The notes under the pieces were generated by a model that was given only the letters and a program-made list of their open reading frames with translations, did no database searches and had not been told where the DNA came from. Shown piece after piece: positions 32,326-37,358 of a stretch of DNA of 37,358 bases. Source of the DNA: an uncultured bacterium (GTDB taxonomy: Bacteria > Patescibacteriota > Minisyncoccia > Phycocordibacterales > Phycocordibacteraceae); contig CALLKD010000095.1 of the NCBI GenBank assembly GCA_938008595.1, positions 1 to 37,358 of the forward strand, in the 5' to 3' direction. Both the position numbers and the translations under genes were made by a program. Positions within the stretch are counted from its first letter, which is position 1. Every line of letters starts with the position of its first letter.

Positions 32326-32362
32326 TTTATATTTTAATTTTGCACTCTGTGCACATGAATGT

Positions 32363-32833
32363 ATGGCAACTGGAAAGAAAACTACTAAGGGTCAAAGCAC
32401 TACGGCGATAGCACTTGAGATTGGTGCTGGCGCACTCGCACTTGCTACTGCAGGCGCTGGGTATTATTTCTATGGTGACAAAAGAGCAAAGAAGCACCGT
32501 CAGGCAGCGAGTGCATGGGCAAAGGGAATGAAGAGTTCAGTACTAAAGCAGGCAAAGACACTATCGCGTATTGAACAGAAGTCTGTTGCTAAGATTGTTG
32601 ATGAAGCAGCAAAGGCATACACTAACGTAAAGAATGTTGATAAGAAGGATCTTACACAGGCAGCAAAAGAACTTAAGGCTAACTGGAAGGAGATTCAGAA
32701 GGAGATTGAGGCTGCTCACAAGAAGGCTAAGCCTGTTGCAAAGAAGTCAGTTGCTACAGCAAAGAAGACCGCTAAGAAGGTGGTGAAGACTGCGAAGAAA
32801 ACAGTGTCTAAGGTAAAAAAGGCACTAAAATAA
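32363..32833 (+). CDS. Membrane protein with a histone H1-like Lys/Ala tail
   Basis: The 156-residue product starts MATGKKTTKGQSTTAIALEI. One membrane helix (about 15-36, rich in Ala/Gly) is followed by YGDKRAKKHRQA, a charged helical middle (about 40-115, AKTLSRIEQKSVAKIVDEA onward), and a Lys/Ala tail from about 118 (KPVAKKSVATAKKTAKK and VKTAKKTVSKVKKALK). The helix followed by a basic helical region recalls YtxH-type proteins; the tail resembles bacterial H1/Hc1-like DNA-binding repeats. Membrane tethering of DNA or of acidic polymers is possible. No enzyme motif is present. It forms a pair with the 91-residue gene upstream. Confidence 0.75.
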   Translation: MATGKKTTKGQSTTAIALEIGAGALALATAGAGYYFYGDKRAKKHRQAASAWAKGMKSSVLKQAKTLSRIEQKSVAKIVDEAAKAYTNVKNVDKKDLTQAAKELKANWKEIQKEIEAAHKKAKPVAKKSVATAKKTAKKVVKTAKKTVSKVKKALK

Positions 32834-32883
32834 AGGGTATTTGAGTGTGCTACCATACTAGAATAGTAAAGTAATTGATTATC

Positions 32884-33600
32884 ATGGAAACTACATCAGG
32901 TGAAAAGAACGTATTTGTCGACAAGTATCTTACTCCGCTTGCAGTCATTGTCGCAGCAGTAATTCTTGGAGGAGCTTTTATCTTTGGTAAGGGAGCAGTT
33001 CCTTCTACGGGAGATGACGCAAAGGGGGCAAAGGTAGTTGATATTGCCTCAGTGTCAGCAGACAACACTCCGTACATTGGAGAAAAGAACGCACCAACTA
33101 CCATCGCTATCTACTACGATTACCAGTGTCCGTTCTGTAAGCAGTTTGAACAGACGGTAACACCACAGCTTATCGATAAGTATGTTTCTGGTGGTAAGAC
33201 AAAGATTCTTTTCAAGGACTTCCAGTTCCTTGGAGAAGATTCAAAGACTGCAGCACTCTACGGACGTGCAGTATGGGAGCAGTCACCTGAGCACTTCTAT
33301 GATTGGTACAAGGCAATGTTTGATGCCCAGGATGACGAGGGCGATCAAGGCTTTGGCGACCTCGCCTCAATTGAAAAGCTAACTGCTACAATTCCAGGCA
33401 TTGATACTGCTAAGGTAGCAGTACTTATGGAAAAGAATAAGGCAACATACCAGGCTGCGATTGATAAGGATCGTGCAGAAGGATCTTCACTTGGTATCAA
33501 TGGAACTCCAAGCATTGTTGTTGGGAAGAAACTTCTTTCAGGAATGTCTCCAGCACAGTTCTTCAGCGATATCACAAAGGAAATCGACGGACAGCTGTAA
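32884..33600 (+). CDS. DsbA-like thiol-disulfide oxidoreductase, membrane-anchored
   Basis: The 238-residue product from ATG 32884 (an in-frame TTG three codons upstream is less likely) has one membrane helix (about 17-36) and an outward thioredoxin fold. The active site is C82-P-F-C85 (YDYQCPFCKQF), the cis-Pro loop reads NGTPSIVV, and the helical insert lies between. This is the DSBA/FrnE-like family that oxidises or isomerises disulfides in exported proteins. A VKOR-family gene (37049) encodes the kind of membrane enzyme that reoxidises DsbA in organisms without DsbB. The two are about 3.5 kb apart, not in one operon. A terminator follows. Confidence 0.92.
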   Translation: METTSGEKNVFVDKYLTPLAVIVAAVILGGAFIFGKGAVPSTGDDAKGAKVVDIASVSADNTPYIGEKNAPTTIAIYYDYQCPFCKQFEQTVTPQLIDKYVSGGKTKILFKDFQFLGEDSKTAALYGRAVWEQSPEHFYDWYKAMFDAQDDEGDQGFGDLASIEKLTATIPGIDTAKVAVLMEKNKATYQAAIDKDRAEGSSLGINGTPSIVVGKKLLSGMSPAQFFSDITKEIDGQL

Positions 33601-33620
33601 GCGAGCGTAGAGCTAGAAGA

Positions 33621-33646
33621 AAAGGCACCAGAAATGGTGCTTTTTT
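33621..33646 (+). terminator. Terminator after the dsbA-like gene
   Basis: GCACCA (33625-33630), GAAA loop, TGGTGC (33635-33640), then six T. This is a standard intrinsic terminator. Confidence 0.88.
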
Positions 33647-33710
33647 CTTATCCACACCTACACAAAAATCCCGTCTGGTATACCAAATAGGTATCCGTAA
33701 CACACATCAC

Positions 33711-34253
33711 ATGAACGCATCAATCCTTTTTATTTCAGGAAGTCTTCGCAAGGGGTCATACAACACAAGCCTTGTGAATGCCTTTATTGAAAATGCTCCT
33801 GAAGGAGTAACTGCGCAGGTAGCAGATCTCTCAGAGATTCCACACTACAGCCAGGATGATGAAGCTGCCTTTCCAGAGTCAGTAACTACCCTAAAGAAAC
33901 AGATTGAGGCAGCAGATGCTATTGTCATCGCTACTCCTGAGTACAACCGCTCAATTCCAGGAGTGCTCAAAAATGCAATTGATTGGAGCAGTCGCCCATG
34001 GGGACAGAACTCATGGAAGGGAAAGACACTCTACATCGTAGGTGCGTCTATTGGTCACATTGGTACGGCAGTAGCGCAGAGCCACTTGAAGAGCGTTATG
34101 ACCTACCTAGATATGAAGGTAATTGGACAGCCTGAGTTCTTTTTGGGAGTTGCACGTGAGAAGTTTAATGAAGAGGGAGCGCTTACTGACGAAGGCACAA
34201 AGGAGCATATCCGTAGCGCATACGAGACTATCCTGAAGACACTACAGAAGTAA
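33711..34253 (+). CDS. NAD(P)H-dependent FMN reductase (ChrR/AzoR-like)
   Basis: The 180-residue flavodoxin-fold product has the FMN phosphate loop GSLRKGSYNTSLV (residues 9-21) and the signature ATPEYNRSIPGVLKNAIDWS. These match NADPH-dependent FMN reductases that reduce quinones, azo dyes, chromate or free flavin in the cytosol with two-electron chemistry. The length is typical. It lies alone between the dsbA-like terminator and the convergent AI-2E family gene, whose stop is only 2 nt away. A role in redox stress fits the nearby Dsb and Msr genes, but the substrate is unknown. Confidence 0.93.
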   Translation: MNASILFISGSLRKGSYNTSLVNAFIENAPEGVTAQVADLSEIPHYSQDDEAAFPESVTTLKKQIEAADAIVIATPEYNRSIPGVLKNAIDWSSRPWGQNSWKGKTLYIVGASIGHIGTAVAQSHLKSVMTYLDMKVIGQPEFFLGVAREKFNEEGALTDEGTKEHIRSAYETILKTLQK

Positions 34254-34255
34254 CC

Positions 34256-35287
34256 CTACCTTGCGTGCGGTGCGTAGAGTGACAAGAGTCCTACCAGAAG
34301 ACTAATAAAGACTGGTCCTAGGAATAGACCAGCAGGGCCAAAGAAACTGACCCCACCAAGCATTGAAAGGAGTACGGCAAGAGGATGCAGTTGCGCCTTG
34401 CTTCCAACAAGTCTCGGGCCAAGCATGTTGTCTATCGTACCTACTGCAAGTGCACACCATATGGCAAGTCCAATACCTGCTCCCGTATGTCCAACGATAA
34501 AGAGGTAGATAATAGAGGGCACAAGCACGAGTGATGTACCTACTCCTGGAATAAATGCAGCAATGCTTGTAGAGAGGCCCCAGATGAGTGCATTAGGCAC
34601 TCCAAAGATAGTAAAGCCAATAGTTGCTAAGGTTCCTTGGATGATGGCGATAATGATGTTGCCGCGAACAACCGACGTAATAGTGAGTGCAAGCCGCTTA
34701 CCGAGGGCACGAGTGTCTTCTGGAGATAGGGGGCTGAGTTCTATGAATTGTGTACTATAGCGATCAGCATCCCGTAGGAAGAAAAAGAGCGTGATCAGGA
34801 AGATGAAGAGTGCGACGATGAAGGATATGGTTTGAGTAAATGCATAACCACTGTGCGCCAGTGTCCACGCAAGTGCTTGGTTATAGAGCATCACCGCCTT
34901 AGTAGCAACGCTCGTAAGGGTGCCTGGAATAACGGTATTTACCTTTGCGCCAATCCTATCAGCAAGTGATGGAATAAAGTCAGCGTTTTCAGGAGTGGTG
35001 AGTGCAATTGCAACACTTTCAGCTTCAGCAATAAGACGAGAGCCAAGAAGAGAGAGGGGGAGTGTGACACACACAATAAGTGTGAGAATACTCAAAAGTG
35101 CAGCAACCGTAGCATGACAGCCAACACTAACCCGAAGCTTCGTATAGATTGGGTAGAGCACCACGGCAAAGATAGCAGCAAGCGCTACCGGGATAATAAA
35201 GGGGCTAATGATGTAGAAACAGAGTGCTCCCGTTAGTAGTATTAGAGCAATAAGAATATGGCTGCGCGATATGGTGGAATTGGGCAT
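34256..35287 (-). CDS. AI-2E/PerM-family transporter (UPF0118)
   Basis: The 343-residue product has about eight membrane helices in the family pattern: two at the N-terminus (LIALILLTGALCFYIISPFII), a central soluble part with ELSPLSPEDTRALGKRL, and a C-terminal set including FGVPNALIWGLSTSIAAFIPGVGTSLVL and DNMLGPRLVG, which is the most diagnostic block. Members export autoinducer-2 or act as Na+/H+ antiporters; the role here is not clear. A -10-like TATTAT (35295-35300, minus strand) lies 7 nt before the ATG. It is divergent from the DedA-like gene. Confidence 0.9.
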   Translation of the reverse strand: MPNSTISRSHILIALILLTGALCFYIISPFIIPVALAAIFAVVLYPIYTKLRVSVGCHATVAALLSILTLIVCVTLPLSLLGSRLIAEAESVAIALTTPENADFIPSLADRIGAKVNTVIPGTLTSVATKAVMLYNQALAWTLAHSGYAFTQTISFIVALFIFLITLFFFLRDADRYSTQFIELSPLSPEDTRALGKRLALTITSVVRGNIIIAIIQGTLATIGFTIFGVPNALIWGLSTSIAAFIPGVGTSLVLVPSIIYLFIVGHTGAGIGLAIWCALAVGTIDNMLGPRLVGSKAQLHPLAVLLSMLGGVSFFGPAGLFLGPVFISLLVGLLSLYAPHAR

Positions 35288-35294
35288 ATATAAA

Positions 35295-35300
35295 ATAATA
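35295..35300 (-). promoter_or_regulatory. -10-like hexamer of the AI-2E family gene
   Basis: TATTAT on the minus strand, 7 nt before the ATG at 35287. AT-rich context makes this less specific than the TATACT sites. Confidence 0.4.
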
Positions 35301-35376
35301 CCCTATAGTGCACACTTTACTTAGCACGAAGTAGCGAGAGAAGGTCGGTGGTACAATGCAGGTGTCCATATAGTGT

Positions 35377-35979
35377 ATGCACTCCTTCTTTATACATCCG
35401 CTCTCACTCCATAACGCGTCCTATCTAGGGCTCTATCTTCTTCTTGGAGGAAGTGGTGTGTACGCACCTGTTCCAGAAGAATTTACACTTCTCACGGCGG
35501 GATTTCTTATTGCGCGTGAGGTTATGAATCCCTTTATTGTGTTACCCGTTGCGATGACTGCGGCGCTCGTCTTTGATAGCGTGCTGTATACCCTTGCGCG
35601 AAGTGGAGCACCGTATGCTGTAGCGCTCCGTAACAAGGTCTTTGCGGGTGGCTTTGAAAAGACCCGATTATTTTCTGCAAAGCATCCACTACGCACCATA
35701 TTCTTCTTACGTTTTTTCATGGGGTTTAGACTCATCGGCCCGTTGTTTGCAGGATTCAATAAGATTCCATGGCCACGGTTTGCATTTGCAACCCTCGCAA
35801 GTATTGGTATATATTTCCCCTTTGTACTCTTTTTGGGATACACCTTTCACCGCTCACTCCCCTTTATTCTGCACGTGTTTAGGATTCTGCATGTATATCT
35901 ACTGTTCTCGCTACTTCTTGCACTCGTGGGTGCTGCGGGGTACGTGCTCTTCCGGGCCCGGAGGCGAAATGTGGCATAA
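35377..35979 (+). CDS. DedA/VTT-family membrane protein
   Basis: The 200-residue protein has the DedA layout: a re-entrant N-terminal hairpin with GVYAPVPEEFTLLTAGFL (the acidic pair in PEE is a family site), D67 region DSVLYTLARSGAPYA, and FFLRFFMGFRLIGPLFAGFNKIPWPRF, which is the conserved RFxxGxR-like block. DedA/VTT proteins are lipid scramblases or undecaprenyl-phosphate flippases. Here it may recycle the lipid carrier for peptidoglycan, consistent with MltG. Promoter candidates TACAAT (35352-35357) and TATAGT (35369-35374) precede it. The C-terminus ends in a basic cluster. Confidence 0.85.
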   Translation: MHSFFIHPLSLHNASYLGLYLLLGGSGVYAPVPEEFTLLTAGFLIAREVMNPFIVLPVAMTAALVFDSVLYTLARSGAPYAVALRNKVFAGGFEKTRLFSAKHPLRTIFFLRFFMGFRLIGPLFAGFNKIPWPRFAFATLASIGIYFPFVLFLGYTFHRSLPFILHVFRILHVYLLFSLLLALVGAAGYVLFRARRRNVA

Positions 35980-36032
35980 CGGTGACTATCCACAGCACCA
36001 TCTACGAGGACCTTTGGTATATGCGTAAGCGC

Positions 36033-36038
36033 TATACT
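36033..36038 (+). promoter_or_regulatory. -10 hexamer of the DUF4383 gene
   Basis: TATACT in GCGCTATACTT, 56 nt before the ATG at 36095. The short leader contains ATAAGG/CCTTAT arms about 19 nt apart. Confidence 0.5.
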
Positions 36039-36094
36039 TAGTAGGTGATAAGGCCATACAGCCTCTATCAGTCCTTATTCGTAAACCACATACT

Positions 36095-36502
36095 ATGTCT
36101 AAAAAACTTGCAGGTATTTTCGGGGTCGTATTTGTGCTGGTGGGGTTTCTTGGGTTTTTCTCAAACCCAATCGTAGGTGCGGTGGGGTACTTTGAGACAG
36201 ATCTCGTGCACAACCTGGTACACCTACTTATTGGTGTTGTACTACTTCTTGTTGTTGCAACTGCGCCAGGGAAGTCAAATCTATGGCTAAAGATTGTTGG
36301 TGCGCTGTACCTAGTGCTCGCACTGTTCGGCTTCCTTAGCATTACTGATAGTGGAACCCTATTTGGTCTTGTTCGTATGAACAATGCTGATAACTACCTC
36401 CACTTGCTGCTCGGAGTAATTATTTTTGGTGCAGGATTCATGTCGAGCGATGAACATGAAATGCCCCAAAGTATGCCAATGAGTGGTGCTGGAATGATGT
36501 AA
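36095..36502 (+). CDS. DUF4383 membrane protein with a Met/His tail
   Basis: The 135-residue product has four predicted helices. It shows the DUF4383 features VHNLVHLLIGVVLLL and NADNYLHLLLGVIIFG, each with a His in the membrane segment. The C-terminal 20 residues are MSSDEHEMPQSMPMSGAGMM, an acidic, Met-rich, His-containing tail that could bind copper or another soft metal. No function is established for the family. It has a promoter 56 nt upstream and shares a terminator with msrB. A link to metal handling is inference from the tail. Confidence 0.85.
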   Translation: MSKKLAGIFGVVFVLVGFLGFFSNPIVGAVGYFETDLVHNLVHLLIGVVLLLVVATAPGKSNLWLKIVGALYLVLALFGFLSITDSGTLFGLVRMNNADNYLHLLLGVIIFGAGFMSSDEHEMPQSMPMSGAGMM

Positions 36503-36522
36503 TTCATTCAGAGTGCACACTT

Positions 36523-36553
36523 GCAAAAGGCACGCTTGTTGCGTGCCTTTTGC
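36523..36553. terminator. Bidirectional terminator between the DUF4383 gene and msrB
   Basis: GCAAAAGGCACGC (36523-36535) pairs with GCGTGCCTTTTGC (36541-36553) over TTGTT. It serves both convergent genes. Confidence 0.85.
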
Positions 36554-36556
36554 GTA

Positions 36557-36955
36557 TTATGCTGGCAATTCCTTCGTACTTTCTTCAAAGTCTAGGCACA
36601 CAGAATTTATACAGTAGCGTTTGCCTCCAGCTTCTTTAGGTCCGTCGTTAAACACATGGCCAAGATGGCTATTACACTTTTTACAGTACACCTCTGTACG
36701 CTCCATGCCGTGACTTGTGTCTAGTCTTGTGCCAACATGCTCGGCTACCATGGGGTCGGTAAATGAAGGCCAACCACTGCCTGAATCAAACTTGGTGGTG
36801 GAAGAGAAGAGCTCGTTTCCACACACCTTGCAACGATATATTCCGTCACTGTGCGTATCTACATATTTACCACTAAACGGTGCCTCGGTGCCGCCTTCAA
36901 GGAGTACGTGACGCTCTTCATCAGTTAGTGTTGAGGTGTCTTGGGTGTGTTCCAT
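36557..36955 (-). CDS. msrB: Peptide methionine-R-sulfoxide reductase MsrB
   Basis: ATG 36955 (MEHTQDTSTLTDEERHV) is the natural start; the longer frame to 37141 has no MsrB homology and overlaps the divergent VKOR gene. The 132-residue product has the Zn-binding pairs C42/C45 and C91/C94 and catalytic C115 in RYCINSVCLDF, with the fold signatures GSGWPSF and HVFNDGPK. It reduces the R-epimer of methionine sulfoxide, complementing MsrA. A minus-strand -10 hexamer (TATACT, 36990-36995) lies 34 nt before the ATG. Confidence 0.95.
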   Translation of the reverse strand: MEHTQDTSTLTDEERHVLLEGGTEAPFSGKYVDTHSDGIYRCKVCGNELFSSTTKFDSGSGWPSFTDPMVAEHVGTRLDTSHGMERTEVYCKKCNSHLGHVFNDGPKEAGGKRYCINSVCLDFEESTKELPA

Positions 36956-36989
36956 ATATGTGTAGTTTAGTTTGTAAGTACTTTCTAAT

Positions 36990-36995
36990 AGTATA
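36990..36995 (-). promoter_or_regulatory. -10 hexamer of msrB
   Basis: TATACT on the minus strand, preceded by TGC (extended -10), 34 nt before the ATG at 36955. Confidence 0.5.
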
Positions 36996-37036
36996 GCAAG
37001 CCAATATCCCCGTTTGCTGCACCGAGAGGGGCGCGC

Positions 37037-37042
37037 TAGAAT
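37037..37042 (+). promoter_or_regulatory. -10 hexamer of the VKOR gene
   Basis: TAGAAT, 6 nt before the ATG at 37049. Confidence 0.45.
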
Positions 37043-37048
37043 GAGGGT

Positions 37049-37321
37049 ATGACAAAGCAAACCATCGTTCGATGGATTATTATATTGACCGTCATTGGTC
37101 TGATTGATGCGCTCTATTTGGCGTATAGCGCGCTTACCCATAATCCTCTCGCCTGTAATGTTACCGGTCTTGATGGCTGCAATATTGTTGCGGCTAGTAC
37201 CTATTCACGGTTTATGGGAATACCACTAGCAGTGTTTGGTGTGATGTTTTACGGGGCAATTCTGATTACATCCGTATTTGCGTATCTATTTTCAAACCGC
37301 ACCCTATATTACGGCCTTCTT
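37049..37321 (+). CDS. Vitamin K epoxide reductase family protein, truncated at the contig end
   Basis: The frame starts MTKQTIVRWIIILTVIGLID and gives 91 genuine residues before the adapter begins. Present are helix 1 with D20, the first loop with C36 and C44 (CNVTGLDGCNIV) and the block STYSRFMGIPLAVFGVMF, all characteristic of VKOR. The later CxxC redox pair and its helix are missing because the sequence ends. VKOR reoxidises DsbA-like proteins using quinone, so it probably partners the DsbA-like protein at 32884. The -10 hexamer TAGAAT is 6 nt upstream. Residues beyond 37321 read RSEERRVGKEC, a known adapter-derived peptide, and do not belong. Confidence 0.88.
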
Positions 37322-37358
37322 AGATCGGAAGAGCGTCGTGTAGGGAAAGAGTGTCTTC
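37322..37358. other. Illumina TruSeq adapter sequence at the contig end
   Basis: 37322-37354 reads AGATCGGAAGAGCGTCGTGT and continues to GAGTGT, an exact TruSeq adapter match; four more bases follow. This is a sequencing artefact that should be trimmed. Confidence 0.97.

Noticed and set aside
1..37358. CRISPR arrays, insertion sequences, tRNA or rRNA genes
   Set aside because: No spaced direct repeats, transposase-like ORF or conserved RNA gene sequence was seen on either strand. The only tandem repeat is coding, in the FN3 gene.
1..37358. Reassigned UGA codon (Gly code of SR1/Gracilibacteria)
   Set aside because: The HTH gene at 407-871 ends in TGA at the expected place, and conserved proteins read through without in-frame TGA.

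Overview
The window looks like a 37 kb chromosomal contig from a member of the Candidate Phyla Radiation (Patescibacteria), most likely Parcubacteria-like. This placement is an inference. It rests on tight packing with short or overlapping gene junctions, a secreted FN3-repeat protein ending in two Parcubacteria-style peptidoglycan-binding repeats, a PemK/MazF-like toxin of the CPR type, an RGG-rich DEAD-box helicase, and few Shine-Dalgarno sites. No rRNA, tRNA, ribosomal protein, CRISPR array, integrase or insertion sequence was seen. UGA is read as stop, so this is not the SR1/Gracilibacteria code. Neighbouring genes are near 47% GC by rough hand count.

Layout. (1) 1-4003 is phage-like: a truncated ORF, a structured leader, a tiny GTG ORF and a terminase-small-subunit-like HTH gene on the plus strand, facing a minus-strand tail module (a 127-aa tail protein, a 34-aa ORF and an 806-aa fibre with an SGNH-esterase-like domain). 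(2) 4105-7614 holds a run of overlapping genes: tatA, tatC, a 49-aa protein with a twin-arginine signal, and a large FN3/peptidoglycan-binding surface protein. (3) 7669-8013 is a GC-rich secreted protein that looks foreign. (4) 8137-18475 is mostly short plus-strand units: a VOC dioxygenase-like protein, a VIT1/CCC1 transporter, two TspO homologues, an NRAMP-family transporter, msrA, an unknown anchored protein, an ABC-F ATPase, a GIY-YIG protein, radC and an SGNH esterase; the cold-shock protein and the response regulator are on the minus strand. (5) 17883-19785 is a lexA-dinB SOS operon under its own LexA box. (6) 19782-25775 is a minus-strand efflux operon: membrane fusion protein, RND pump and MFS exporter. 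(7) 25883-37321 holds an MliC-domain protein, mltG, typA, an orphan PemK toxin, a candidate small RNA, a DEAD-box helicase with a long leader, two small membrane proteins, dsbA, an FMN reductase, an AI-2E exporter family protein, a DedA protein, a DUF4383 protein, msrB and a truncated VKOR gene.

How it works together. Much of the window concerns the cell envelope and stress: Tat export and a wall-anchored protein, MltG, a lysozyme-inhibitor domain, DsbA with VKOR for disulfides, MsrA and MsrB for oxidised methionine, SOS repair, and metal and drug transport.

The most striking regulatory pattern is that many transcription units begin with a TATACT/TACACT hexamer only 6-10 nt before the ATG, so their mRNAs should be leaderless. 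The candidates for something new are the 49-aa Tat substrate embedded in the tat operon, the small RNA at 30281-30356, and the leader of the DEAD-box gene.

The last 37 bases are not biology: 37322-37354 is an Illumina TruSeq adapter, which truncates the VKOR gene and marks the right end as an assembly edge.
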